Shown here piece by piece: positions 39,001-52,177 of a stretch of 64,000 nucleotides of DNA. Position numbers and translations under genes: made by a program. Under the pieces are notes generated by a model. It did no database searches and had not been told where the DNA came from. It saw only the letters and a list, made by a program, of their open reading frames with translations. The stretch is from Xylocopa sonorina (Eukaryota > Arthropoda > Insecta > Hymenoptera > Apidae): positions 13,880,033-13,944,032 of the forward strand of contig NC_135194.1 in the NCBI RefSeq assembly GCF_050948175.1, written 5' to 3'. Numbering within the stretch: the stretch's first letter is position 1; the number at the start of each line of letters is the position of its first letter.

Positions 39001-42000
39001 TTAACTTCAATCCGCCTCGACGGTTTAATTATCATTAATAGAACTCCGCAAGCGGGAGAAAAAGAAATCTCGACTCTAATATCCCGTATTAGGTGCACCT
39101 ATCGGGAATCGGTTATTAGCCGGAGCGTTCCTGCGGAGGGTGGAAGTATCGCGTGGAAGGGGTCGTGAACGAGTGGACGCGAGGACTGGGTCGCAGGGTG
39201 CGAAGGGCGCCGGTAAAAGGGCGAGAGAAGGGCTTCGTGGCGGGTTAGCCAAATTACAGCTTCCATGTCAGGTGAGGTGATTGATGCCTCCGCAAGCCAG
39301 CAACCGCCACGGCGTTTTCCAGGAAATTAAATGGAGGCGGAAGATCGGGAGTAGCCGCGCGCCCCCGGGGGTAGAGGAACGGTCCACCGCGCGGAGGGCT
39401 GCGGAACGTTAGAGATTCGGAGAGGTCGTCCACGGGCGCTTTTACCAAGTCCTTAAAACGTTCTTTCTAGCCTGGTTAGGTATGCGCAAACACCGCGTTA
39501 ATCGCGCCAGTTTCGCCCTTCCACGGATCGCCTAACTAAATCTTCGGACTGACAGATTTTACGGCGGCCGACACGCATCGAGAGGGCGGTCCCATGGTTT
39601 CGTTTCACCGTGGAACAATCTTCGAAACGAAGGCGAATGCGCGCGGCCGTTTTGGGATATAGTAAAATGATTGTTTAATGACCCGTAGCCTCCGTCGGAG
39701 CTCTTAAAAATGGGCTGCAATTTCTCTAGCGAGCAATTTAGCCTGGCTGACGTGAATTGCTACTTTTGCGTTCATTTCAATCGGTTCCGACTACACCGTC
39801 GAACGTTACCGGCTCGATGCGAGAACCGAAACCCTCGACAACTTTTGCACCCTTGATGATCACGACACGGTACACCGAATCGCGGGAGGAACGCGTACAG
39901 CTTGGTTCGTAAGCGGAGGACCAAGAAGGGGCGCATCGAGGCGAGAGCCGGCGAAGATTCACGAGCGTCTGCCAAGAGTTCTGAAAGCGCATCGCCGCGT
40001 CTGGGGGCCGGTGCAGTGGGGCACGGAGTCCCCGTTGGAGTCGTGATGCAATAAAATAGCGCCACCCACCGGGTCCGTCCGCTATCTACCGAGGATCTCC
40101 GTAATGCCTCACTTCGGGCCGATCCACGAGCTCGCTTGCACGGTACCCTGAAAAGAAGAGAGGGCCCCGGCGGAGGGCAAGGGTGCATAATGAACTCGTT
40201 AATTAACTATCAGGAAGCTGGATCGAATCTGATAACGATCCCTGCCACACGACGCGCCTGTCTCTGTCCCCGATGGGACACCAGCCGCGTGTACACCGCG
40301 TCCTAAAGGATCTGTCCTTACCGCGTCGACGCCGCGCCAGCCAGATGTTGGTCCCGTGAAATTTCTCTACGCGTCCTCCACCTACGGACGTCTCTCGATC
40401 GTGGAACGAACGAGGAGCGACGAGTTGCGTTACTTCAGAGACGCCGTTAAGTATCGTTTCGAGGTAGCAGCGAGCGTTTCGAGCGCGTCGCTCGACCGCC
40501 CGGCGTCTACTAATCAATTCTAGTTAACTCGGCAAGGAATCGGAATAATAAAGTTATTAATAAACAAGACAGCAAGAAATTGCGCGTTCCCCGCGATAAT
40601 TAATTACGACGTGGATGATGTCACGCGTAGGATCGGCGACGGTGTAGCTGGAATAGCGGGCCAATTATATGCGCTGCGAGCGGTCGGTGCCTCGAGCAAC
40701 AATTCCCGATGACAGCCAACGTCCGACGAGACGTCGGTTTAGCAAACACCGCGGCGGTGTGGAAATTTTGAAAAGAAAAAAGAAAAGAAAGAAGAAGGAA
40801 AAGAATACCCGGTAATTAGCGGGGCTGCGCTTAATTACCGCGTTGCTCATGCAAACGACGCTGCTACACGATCGTTGACCGCGCAGCGCTGGTGCTTTCG
40901 TGACGAGATGTACGTGCACGATAGCTGGACGAGCGACCGATTGGGCAATTACAGCCAGCCGACTCTTATTCCCCTTTTACCATCGATCAGTCGCCGGAAT
41001 CTTTAACGACCTCATCCGTGGACTTAAACTTTATCGTCCACCGTCCGCGCCTGCCGGGCGCGAATAAAGAAGTGTCCACTTTGCGCCACGATCGACCCTC
41101 TTCCGACGATGATCCCTGATGGATCGTTCGTTTAATTCCAGTTTCGTCATTGTTTCTGACGACCTGGGTGATTCTCAAGGATCTCCTCGGAGCGTTCATC
41201 GTGGAAGGGATTAACGGAGCGATTTCGATGTCCAAGGACGTTGGTCGCGCACGAAATCGAAGGAAGGGGTCGATAAATCAAGCGGGGCGCATTTAAAAGC
41301 GCATCAAACCGTCCCCCCTCCCTCTATCTCGTCCTTTCTCTCTCGTTCTCACGGCATCTGATTGATATGCGTTTAATAACAGAGATCCGGCGCCGCGAGA
41401 GGCGCTTCTCTAGGATGTTTATGGGAAGAGCCTTAGAAATAGCAGCGCGGGAACGGGAGGGAGACGGATAGAATAGGGAAGGGAGAGGATACGAGGATGT
41501 GGCTCTCGATTAATCGGAGTCCCTGGAAGCCGTTTGCGGGTGGTGGTTCCCCGTTGCTCCATCGAGCTCTAATAATACGGTTTTATTCGTCGAGGCTTCC
41601 GACGCCGGTATCGCGACGCCTCCGGCGATCCTGGCCACGTTGCTGGTTCCTCAGCTTCCTATTCATCCTGCCCAGTTCGAGTCCCGATCCTCCTCGATCC
41701 TGACCCTTCGCGTCCACCTTTCGATAGTCGTTCCTCATCGTATCGGTTGCCGCTAATTAATTCGATGCCTCGAAGGATCGCCGATATCGTCGATAGCGAC
41801 GCTCGATAGAGGAACGTTAAGCAATTTTTCCATCGTTCCTGGAAGAAAGTGTCGATCGATCCGATCGATAGGCAGGCACCACGGCCCGCGCGCGTTTATT
41901 TTAGTCCTCGTCGATGCCGAACGTTGTGCATGCAAATCCGCCTAAATGTCTCCGCGGCGCCAGAATTGGAATGAGTCCTTTCGCTGGAAGCCGCGGCGCG

Positions 42001-43050
42001 AATATATTATTATGCATTCAAGGCGTAATTCGTTGAAAACCGGGAGGAGCGATCATCGCCTGTTGACTGCGATCGATGCCCGGCCGATCGATCACGTATT
42101 CACGCACGATCGATGCGATCCTCCTCGTTCGTTCTCTCTCTCTCTTTGTCTCTCTCTCCGCCTTCTACGCCCTTTCTGCCTCGTTCCTCTTTCCATCCCC
42201 GTCGATTCAACGACAGGATATTTTTGGCGTCTGGCAGGAAACCGCGAATGCAATTTCAGGCCTCATCGCAAGTTAATTTAACACACGTGGATTCTCCCCC
42301 ATCCGCGCAGCGTTTCCCAATGAACTCGACGCTCATTACATCGCCGATGCGTCATTACCGAGCGTAAGGTGAGACCGAGCAGACCAGACTCTACGTATAA
42401 ATATATTATATGTTTGTTAACTGGAATGAAAAGAGGAGCTCGTTCACTTCATAAATAATTAAGGTACGCTGGTAGATCGATTTATACGCGCGTAGACATT
42501 GTATGTAGAACAGCCGCTGGATGATCCCTACCATCGGTTTTGAATATACAAACAGCCATTGTACCGGCGCGATTAATCGCAATAGAAGAAAATGGAACAA
42601 ACCTCGAATGCGTAACGAGATTTAACAGTACAAGGCGTTTCACACGCGAAAGCTTGCGCGAGCGAATAGCAGGGAAAAAAAAAGAAATCAAGTGAAAATA
42701 GACGTTATGTAACGTCGTCGAAAATCACTCCTTCTAATCCCCTGAAAACCACTTTCGATTGTGTTTCTGAGTCATAATCGCGGAAAGGAAGCGAACCACG
42801 ACAAATGGATTTTTAGCGGAAACGGGACGAGCGGGGAAAGCGACGGGAGGGGGAGGGTAAATAATCGAGAGCACGCGGTAATCGGTTTTTCCACGTTCGC
42901 GCGCGCTCGTACGCGTTGGAACACACAGGAACCGAGTCTCCGCGCGAAACGGTAGGCGCGAAAGTTTAGTCGCGGCCGATGTTTTCATCGTCCGCGGACG
43001 GGAATCGCGGCTTTGATGCGGCCGGCCGCGATTTCGTGCTCGTCGTGGCC
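36001..43050. other. Non-coding stretch, no gene recognised
   Basis: CpG-rich DNA with AT-rich islands at 36065-36110, 36165-36200, 40500-40610 and 42390-42480. A GCC run lies at 36379-36391, GA-rich DNA at 38630-38685 and a CT tract at 42135-42165. Short TGATCG repeats occur around 37840-37940. No domain is recognisable in any frame. Confidence 0.5.
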
Positions 43051-43669
43051 TTTTTCTTACCGCGACTCGGTCTATCGTAGCGTGGCACCTGCTGGCGAAT
43101 CGCGATTTTCACGCGGATAATGCCGCCGCGAACTTGAGCATCCTAATCGCCGTAACGCGAACAATCTGAACGGCATCTCCCCGCTCATTGCTAATGCCGC
43201 GCGGGTTTTACGAGCGTACAGCGGCTTTCAAATATTACGCCCATCAACGCTCGCGGAACGACGGTATTTAACCCCCGCGCGTACCGTTCGAGTCAATTAG
43301 GCTGAGAATGAAAATCGACCGTTTAATCATCCCGCGCGCGCGTGATAACTATGAATCTCACTCTGCGAAAACGATTTTCGTATCTCGCGGCAGCGTTTCT
43401 GATAGGCGGTTAAACTTTGATTCTGCGTCGCGTTGGCTTACGCGGTATAAATCACGGGAAACAATATTTATCGCCTAGCCACGGGTATACAGGTAGAAAC
43501 GTTTAATGGTTATCGTGGATTTTTGTAGCAGGTGAATTTTTGTTAGATCGATGGTTTATGGTTGTAACGTACGGTTTGCCATATTTGCGGAGTAATCAAA
43601 GCCTGGTTAACGATATATGCCCGGACCTGTTGCCCGGACGGGTCGTTAAAATTAATAGGAACGAAGCCG

Positions 43670-43745
43670 GTGTCGCATTATGCAAATTACGGATAAATGG
43701 GTGTTTGCGTATCGTCCCGGAAAAGCGTAATTCATTATGCGACAC
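43670..43745. repeat. Imperfect inverted repeat containing a POU octamer
   Basis: Arms 43670-43691 and 43726-43745 pair over 19 positions: nine outer pairs, one T-T mismatch, three pairs, a two-base CA bulge, then seven pairs. They enclose 34 bases. The 5' arm contains the octamer ATGCAAAT (43680-43687). A competing pairing exists between GTTTGCG in the loop (43703-43709) and CGCAAAC (43745-43751). The stem does not extend outward as a typical microRNA precursor would. Paired binding sites are therefore likelier than a microRNA, but a structured RNA is not excluded. Confidence 0.55.
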
Positions 43746-45136
43746 GCAAACGCGCCGCGGACACGATCCACTCCCCGCGCAGGGAACCCGCGATGGTTCA
43801 CGCAAGAACGAACAACCGTTTGTCTTGTTTGGTTCATGCGGATAATGACGGTGCGAAACCGCGAAGAATCGGCGCGATGGTAATACCTGCTATAATAATA
43901 ATAATAATTATCGTATGGATTCGCGCGATTCTTTCTCGACCGTTTCTTTCTTGATTATTCGCCTCGCGATCCCAGGTGTGTGTGTGTACGTGGAGTGATC
44001 GTCGTACGTGTGCGAGTGGATCGTCGACGTGAAAGTTGAGGCGAGATTAAAATGTATGCTCGCTAATTTTATTCCGCATCGCGAGACCGAGGAACGTACA
44101 CGGGCGTACGCGTACCGGCACACGTACGAGCGCGGACTGGTTCTTTCTTCGCACGGTTAATTTAGCAAATTGAATATATCTCGAAGCTAACCAGGAATGC
44201 GTGTTCTGTTGTATAACAACGTTGGACTCTGGTAATTAGATGTAGAAGGCGAGGCAGGAGGGGTAGGAACGCGGCTCGATTAAACAGAGAGTGATCCTAT
44301 CCCGTTCGAGAAGGGAGGATATAGATAGGTCTGTAGAATTAGAGACGCAGCAGGCTTTTACCTCGACGAACGATTGCATCTGTGTTTATTAACGAGGATG
44401 TAATCACACCGTGTCACCCTCGGTGTCTCTCGTTCTTTTATTTTTTTTCTTCTTCTTCTTCCGTCATGATTCCCTCATTAGCCGAGGAGCGTTCGCACAG
44501 ATAAATCATTGCACGGCACAATCGAGTCGCGATGGAGGTCGCAAACGCGGTGGTGGAAGGGCGGAAGGGTAGAGAGGGGCGGGTAGAGACAGGTGTAATC
44601 GGCGTGTACGCGTAGTTTTCACGTGTGCTTCCGCCTTTTTCACACTTAACGAGTCTTTCCGTTCCTTTACGTTATTCTCATGCCACGGAGGAATATAATA
44701 TGTATACATGAGGGGGTTGCAACAAAATGACTGCCACTTAAGCGGCGTACGCTGCGCGTATAAGTCGTACATTGTTTCGTATACGCGTTTAATTGTATAA
44801 TAACCTTCTCGCCGGGAATCGTGCCAACGAACAAAGAATTATGCCGAAGATATTTTAATGAGCCGCGTTGAATATCGTGCACACGGGCACACGGACGCGG
44901 TTAGACGCTGGTGTGCACAGACGCGGCCGTCTGAGGCATTCCTCGTTTCACCGCTAATTTGTATTTATGAACAGAAATTATAGGAACACTTTTATTCATG
45001 AGCCAGCCGCCTTTATCTATCGTGATCTAATAGAGAAGAATTATATTAATTATATTAATTGTATCCTTCTCGGAAAATTAAGTTTAAACGAGCCCGTCCG
45101 AGCGACGCGACGCATCAGCGGCAAGATGAAGACGCA

Positions 45137-45161
45137 ATAACAACAACAACAACAACAACAA
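45137..45161. repeat. (CAA)n microsatellite
   Basis: About eight CAA units, without coding context. Confidence 0.85.
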
Positions 45162-46578
45162 TAACAAAACCAACGACGATCGTCTGCGAGAAGAACAATC
45201 GAGACCCTCCCCAGATACGCGTGCACGCGCCCTCGCGATATCGAAAGAGGGGTTGAATCTCTGAATCTTAGAAGCGACGCCAGCGTCGAACTACGCGTGA
45301 CTACGAGGTTACGCGTTTCAAAGAAAGCGTCGATAAACACGCTCGCGTATTCGATGCATCGCACTCGACGAGCGAACGCCATCGTGGACACGGTCCGATC
45401 CCACCTTGAGAAATACCATCGCCGATTACCATACGCGATACCGCGCGTCCGTGCCTGGAATGCGACGCGGCCGCCGTTAGGAAACGGCTTTCAGCTTTCA
45501 TTTGCATCGGGCCGTGCGCCGGGTGGCATTTCTAGATCGTTTTTATTACGCGTATTGATCGAGCATGACCGACGCGAGGCGGCTACGCTCGCCGCATTAG
45601 TATCCCCGGATGCGTTCCCAGGTGACACCGTCTCGAATTCCGTCGTTCCTCCTCTGACGAAAAACTTTCTCGCGACCGCGCGCGGCCTTTTTCTCTGTTC
45701 TCCTTCTGTTTTCGCCGGTCGTCCCGCGGGTACGTAGGTGTACGCGCTCGAGACGATGCGCGCACGCGATAACGAAGCTTATCAGATCGTCGAGAGGCCG
45801 GTGTCCGCGAGTTTCTTCTCGCTGGAAACTCGCAGAGTGAAATTCGTCCGTCCCTTGCTCGAGCACGACTCCATTCGACCCTGCGCATCGCCGTTTCGTA
45901 TTTTCGCCGCGACGCCAGCCACGCGTAAATCGCAACCTCCGGTTGTCATACTCTTGGAATATCTTAACTGCTATTGCTATCCACGGTGGATCGTTGCTCC
46001 GACGAACGCGCGCGTCCGCGTACGTATCATTTTATCTGTTTCACGGTTCCTGAAATTGCGGCTCGTTAGGAGATCCATTTCCCAGATACCGTCGATTAAC
46101 GGAGTGTTAATGGCGCTTAATGCTCGTAGAAATCTAATTCCCAGCAGGTTTTCGTGTAACACCGCGGTGGCACGATCGCGGGCACGAAGAGGAACTGTCG
46201 CGTATCCGCGGAAACTGGCCAGTCCGCTCGGTTGGCCGGTGGTTTTTCTCGCTCGCACGAAACCGAGCGACGAAGGAAACCGAAACGAGTGGAACGAGGG
46301 GGCGAACGATGGTGGCGGGAATAAAACGGGAGGGAGGCGAGATTTCCGAGAAAACCCTGTTACTATCGGTTGGATCATGAGCAATGCTAATAGGCCGGCT
46401 TACAAGCGGCGAGCTGGTTACACAAAGAATCACCGAGGCCGGCCGGCATCGCGTGTTACCGTTTCGTTCATTTGCCTGGTAACGAACGTCCTCCGCGTCA
46501 CGGCATACATTTATTTAAATAATTAAAACAGAAATTGCGCTATTCCTCTCTGCCCGGCGACACGGGTGCCGGCCATGC

Positions 46579-46592
46579 GGGGGGGGGGGGGG
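46579..46592. repeat. Poly-G run (14)
   Basis: Homopolymer of 14 G. Length in such runs is often misread by sequencing, so the exact count is uncertain. Confidence 0.85.
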
Positions 46593-48722
46593 AAACAAAT
46601 TATCGCCCCATTTTTCTCGAAACGTACCGACAAATTAAACGAATTGACTTAATTATATCGCTAATTGCAGCAACAATAAAAAGGCCGACGAGCCAGCTTT
46701 AGAACAGCGAGAGCATCGTCCAACCAGGCGTGTACACGGCGTTGGTTCCATCGTTCCGTCCTATCGGAGTGAAATTATAGAGCGCCTAGATCGCCTCGAT
46801 CACTCGCACTGGAATTAACCCTTCGCGATCGGATCGAGTCGCAGCTAACCCCGTACGCGTTCGCCAATAACGCGCGTTCGTTTGCCCAGTAACGGGGATT
46901 TTTACGACCACCGAGCAAACCAGCCAGTATACCGCGACACAAGCGGAAGAAGAGCGAGGACGAAGATGAAATCGTGTTACTCCAGGATTTCTTTGGAAGG
47001 CAAAGGATGAAGGTAGAAGATATTTATCGGTGAGAAAGGAATATCACGTTCGCGCCAGGGATTTAGAGGCGTCGTCAGAGGTTTGCCGGACTCGTTCCGT
47101 AGCCCAAGCTAACGAGAGTCGAAGAAATTACCGCACAACAGTCCGATCCGCGTTTGCATGCGAGCGAGCGTTCTGAGAAATTCTCGCATCGTCTGTACAC
47201 GCGGTCGTGGATGTGTGCAGGTTTGCATGTATATCGGCAACGAAATCTCTCGAGTTGCTTCCTACGAGAGACAGCTACACGCGTAGCTTCTAACAGAGTG
47301 TATTCACCTGGCGGCGTCGTTACCTGACACGTACCACCTACCTAATCACGGAATTGTCTACACCGCTGCTCTCTGCCCGCCGCGGATCGGACATCCGCCT
47401 CGCGCGCATCCGAGTGCAATTGTTACATTTGAATTAGACGCGAGGCAAATTTGTTTGGCCCTGCTTTCGTGTGGGTGGCACGTCCGCGGGGGTGGCGTGC
47501 ACGTTTTAAGGAAAGACGCGCGGCGACGGAAACGCTTTGCAGAATCAGAGAGTGCAGCCTGGGCATAGAATAGGGTAATTTGGGGTTGCTACGTCCGCGG
47601 AATGTGAAACGAGGCCAGCTGGCCGCGTATTTCTTTGCCTCCGCTTCCGGCGTTCCGCACGGCCAATTTCACCATCGCAAAAGGACACAATACCTCGCTT
47701 CTCTCTTGTTGTTATCGAAAGCTCGAGTCGGTGTACTACACGTGACTCTGTCGCGTCCTCGTGCATCCACCGGAACCAATCATGCTCGCAGTCCGCAGTC
47801 TTTCTCCTCGTTCCGCGGGGTTTCGTCTCGCAAGTGAGTTAATCGTCATTTTGTCATCTCGACGAATTCGTTTCCATCGATTTCGTCGACGACCACTCGT
47901 GCCACGATCCACTCGACGGGGGAAAAGGGGATCAATAGAGCGCGTACGAAACCGCACAGGCAATTTAACCGGTGAAACTGCCACGTCGTACGTTGTCGGG
48001 CCTCTCTTTTTCCCTCGGTCGCAGCAAACGCGTCATATAAATGCGTATTGAGCTGTACGCTTAATGGCGAGTGTCGCGCTGAATATACGGCACCGCGGCC
48101 CACACAACGCGCCACAGCGGACACACTTGCCGCAATTTTATTGTCGGCAAAGAAGCCACTGTGCATAAACGATCGGCCGCTGCTCACTGACCTCGTACAC
48201 CTGGCTGACCATCACGCTGGACTTTCTTGTCAGCTTTCCACGCGTGCTCCTTCCTCTTCAGGATGTTACGATCTTTCTTTCCTTCCTCTCTTTTTCTCTC
48301 TCTCTCTCTCCGCTGTCTGCCGCTTTCTCTTTCTACTCCGCTCGCAGATGGGAAGAGGAGAGAACCGTTCGCCATTGAACGCCGCCGAAACGCGCTTATT
48401 AACAAGAGCCCGCTGTTCGATCGTCACCGATAAATTTAAGGGTGCATCCTCGCGATAATAAGCGTACGCGTTCCACGGTAATCGCGTCGATATCTCAGCC
48501 GCAAACGAACCACCGCGTTAATCGAACGTATAGGAGGTGAAACGATCCGTTCGACTGTGTCTCGATGGTGCATCCGAGCATCTTGTACAGGGGTTAACGA
48601 GTCGAACGGTTAATTTTCAATGTATCCGCGATAAACCGTGTAAAACCTGGTCCATTATCGACAGTAGTATTGGGCGTCTGACTTTCGAGTCACGCCTCGA
48701 AAGATCATCCAGCCTCGATGAA

Positions 48723-48785
48723 GAGTATTCAGGAATTTAACTTGAGTACTCAAGAATCCACTACGCGAGTACTCAAGAATCTACC
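48723..48785 (+). repeat. Three-unit ~22-bp tandem repeat (GAGTACTCAAGAATC)
   Basis: Units start at 48723 (GAGTATTCAGGAATT), 48744 (GAGTACTCAAGAATC) and 48767 (GAGTACTCAAGAATC), with periods of 21 and 23 bp. The second and third units match exactly over 15 bp. Each intact unit holds the palindrome GAGTACTC. About two DNA turns between sites suggests same-face protein binding or a minisatellite seed. Confidence 0.7.
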
Positions 48786-51093
48786 CCAAGGAGAACCACC
48801 CTCGAACAGTAATTATCAATCACTGGAGTACGATAGAAATGGCGCGCACAATGGTTTTCCATCACGATGACAGGAAGTTCAGGTACGAGAGCACGCGCGT
48901 GCGTGCATGTGCGCTGGCAATTTCGAGCATTACCGGTGTCCGTATGCGTGCTACTGCGTATCGCGCGAGCAGAGACCGACTTATCGAAGGATACGGGAGG
49001 AAGCCCGCTGCCGGTCTTTCTTCCTGTCACATCTCATTACCATAACACCCGGGGCCGTAATTACGACAATTAGCATGGTAATTAAGAAAATTGCCATTCG
49101 CCTTGTTTCCCGCGAGCAGAATGGCCCGATCTGCGCGCTACGTGCGCGCCAGAGGCCTCACGCTACAGAACGCCTGGGCCCCCCTTCGACCACTCTGCCG
49201 CACACACCGCGGCTTTGCATCCAATTAAAAAGTCGGGTCTTAATTAGTCAAGTCGACTTCCTGGCGACGCTCCTTTTTGCCTTTCCTCGGTCACGGAGAC
49301 ACACGGAGCTCGACGAAACCGCGGCTCGATCCAGGGCCACGCTATTGTCTCCACTGCGATTACGTTCCATTAAGATAGAGAAAGAGAGAGAGAGAACTCT
49401 GGCAATGTTCTTGTTTCGTGCAATTCGATTCGAGGAAAGGAGAATTCGATCGACTCCTCGATACGAAAACTGCACGAATCCCGAGCATCGGTGATTCAGA
49501 AGATTTCGGCGAACGTATCCTTGCAGAGTCACGCGCGACGCGTTGACTGCACGGTCATTGGCGAAACAGATGAATGAGTAAGACGATGGAGGTGTTCTGA
49601 GCTTCCCGCGGACCCTGACTCGGTACCCTAGAAACGCTCGCACGTTTTGAAGATGCTTCGAACCGTGCATAGACTTAATAATTCTTCGTGGGTGTTCATT
49701 GCCAACGGAGATTCGAAGTGCACGCACGAAGCTAATAGTAATTAATTCAGCATCGCGAACTTCTCCTATCCCTACTCCTTCGTTTTTCTTCTGAATATTC
49801 ATCGTGCTCTAGAGACGAGCAGCGTGTGTCGAGCGCAAATATTGAGTCGAAACGATCGAAGGATCGGGACTGGAATTATCTTGGAATTATCCGCGATTAA
49901 TACCGGAATGAGGAACAGTGATGGCTCTGCGGTCGTTAAACGACGGGTGATCGACTTCCAAACGCCGATACCCGATTCGCGTTGCCTTCTTTCGTCACGG
50001 GCGAAGGGGCAGAGGACGAAGAAGAGAGAGAGAGAGAGAGGGACAATTTTCGAGGGAGCTCGCAATTAAAAGCACCGCTGGCAATAAAGAACGGTGGCTA
50101 AACTCGTTGCACCGATCTACTACCGAGTATCGCGTTAGGCCCTTTTAGTCACGGTTCGTGGCACGGCGGTGTTAATAATACCCTCAGCCAGCCCGGTATA
50201 ACTTGCAAATTCGCGCGATGTTAGCCGAAGATGAACCGGTCCCACGCGTCCACCCTGTGTTCCCTTCACGGATTTTTTACACGCGTCCGAACGCGAAACG
50301 ATTTTATGGGGTGGGTAACTCTCGAAAGACTCTCGAAATGCAACCACGGTGTCAGAAATGATTTTCGAACGTAAACGTTCTCACGGTGCGGCAAGTAGGT
50401 GTTGCGATGGAACGGGTTAATATTCAATTGCCCTCTCGCTAGCAGGCCACGCGTGTCGATTTACATTCATAAGGGGTTGGTATTACATGGCGCCCATTAC
50501 GCGGTCCGTTTCTACTGGTGCGTTAATTGCAAACCACCGCGTGGGCTCGATAAGAAGAAACGTCGAGCGATGGGGATCGACGCGATCGACGAGCGGATGA
50601 ATCGCAAGAACCTCGGCTCATTACTCGCCAGGTTACGAATCGTCGAGCTAGCAAGAATGCGTCGATCCCTCCTTGACAATCGCGACTCATCGGTTGATGG
50701 CTGGCGAACGAATTGTGGTATATGGGCGCCTCGTAACCATAGCTCATTTCATACCCGTGACGTGGACCAATGGAGAGGGGGGCGAAGAAAGACAGAGGCG
50801 CGAGTTCGCTGGTCGAACACGATGCGTGGCAGATTCGGTTCTCCAATCTTCGGGCCCCGAGCACTTTCGGCCGCCTTCAGACGTTCGCCGCCGCGCATCG
50901 AACTGTCCGTGCAAATTTCAATTTTAACTGCTAATCTGCCAGCTAATAGCCCCCTGCCTCGCCGTCGTCCCGCTGCCTGCCGCCGCCTCGTCTTTTCCCC
51001 ATCAACGACCCCCGTTCTCAATACTCGACCTTCCTCGCTCCGCGAGTTTTTCTCTTTGCCCCGATCGCCACCGCGTTCTTCCACTGTCTCACG

Positions 51094-51139
51094 AGAAGAA
51101 GAAGAAGAAGAAGAAGAAGAAAGAAGAAGAAGAAGAAGA
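51094..51139. repeat. (GAA)n microsatellite, about 15 units
   Basis: A nearly perfect GAA array with one slip. It is a second such array besides 25318, with no coding context. Confidence 0.9.
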
Positions 51140-52160
51140 GGCCACGCTGGCTGTCGCTCCTTTATGCCCCGAACTTTCTCACACGAACGGTTTTAAGATG
51201 CTAACTTTTGTTTCCCCACCGTCTTCCTTTCCCACCACTCCCCTCCTCGTATTCCTTTTTTCCGCGGATGTCTTCTTAAGTAGAGATTACACAAGAATTC
51301 CTATTTGTATAGCCAGTGCGTTAAACGCGACGAGATCATAAATCTTCATCAAGCCATCATTTATTTCCCCACCGTGTGCATAAATACCGAAAGTGCTTTT
51401 CCCAGGATTAATATTCCCGGCCCGCGGATAGAACGTCGTCACCGTAGTCGCGTCCATTGGTCTCCTAACTTACTGCAGAATCGCGTCCTTCGCCCCCGTC
51501 GGCTGGCCCGCTCTTATTCGTCGCCGGCGCGATGATTTATCGTAATATTTTGACGTGAAATATATATGGGAAAGATGAATTGACAGCCGAGTCTTTATGG
51601 GCGAAAGTTTGCCACCCTCCGTCGACCGGTCAACCCCCTCTGCACGCGGCTCTGCTTGCACCCCGCGCTACCCCTCGCTCTCGAGACAGAGTTCACCGAT
51701 CGGACGGCAATTTTTTCCTAATTCCAGCGTTAATCGCGCACGAGGCGACAGAAGTTTGTCGAAAGCTACGGCCAATAACGTTCGTGCGACTAGGGTCCTC
51801 GAGGAAAATTAATAGATCAATTTACGCTAATGGAGACAGAGACCAATGCGATTTTACCAGCCAATGGGATCAGCCCTCGCGACGCTCTCGTTATCTCTCA
51901 ATTATTTACGAAGAGATCCCCAGCTCTCACTCGATCGTGTAGAGAAAATTTCTCGAACGACCGATCCGCGAGCTCTGCGCGCTCGCAGCCACCGCGCGTC
52001 AATTGTAAAATGGAGGAGTGGGAAAGCTAATGGAGCCCTTGGTGTTCGTAGTTGGCGAGAAGCCATTAACGCGATCAACGGTACGGGTTAATCGATGCGA
52101 GCGGTCGAGCAATGCATCCCATTAGAGAGGCGAACGTACGCGCGTAATACGCGGGCACAG

Positions 52161-52177
52161 AAAAAAAAAAAAAAAAA
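52161..52177. repeat. Poly-A run (17)
   Basis: Homopolymer of 17 A. I see no target-site duplication or retroelement sequence beside it, so a retroposed tail is not supported. Confidence 0.85.

Larger units (their letters stand above)
43051..48700. other. Non-coding stretch with enhancer-like texture and an inverted repeat
   Basis: The interval 43060-43910 is balanced in composition and full of short AT words in a CG-rich setting. It contains the inverted repeat at 43670-43745. Other elements are an ATA repeat at 43892-43907, a TTC-rich run at 44442-44463, a tandem TTATATTAA pair at 45041-45061, a CAA repeat at 45137-45161 and a G-run of 14 at 46579-46592. The 262-codon frame at 45738-46526 has no protein-like features and is rejected. 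Confidence 0.5.

Noticed and set aside
43670..43745. Calling the inverted repeat a microRNA gene
   Set aside because: The stem stops at the arm ends, the loop is large, there is no lower stem, and neither arm matches a microRNA I know.
45738..46526. 262-codon plus-strand open frame
   Set aside because: Composition like other chance frames, no motif or domain, and overlapping frames of similar length on the other strand.
50399..51196. 265-codon plus-strand open frame
   Set aside because: Extended by a GAA microsatellite read as Glu/Arg; no domain and no splice context.
52161..52177. Poly-A run as a retroposon tail
   Set aside because: No target-site duplication or retroelement body is visible beside it.
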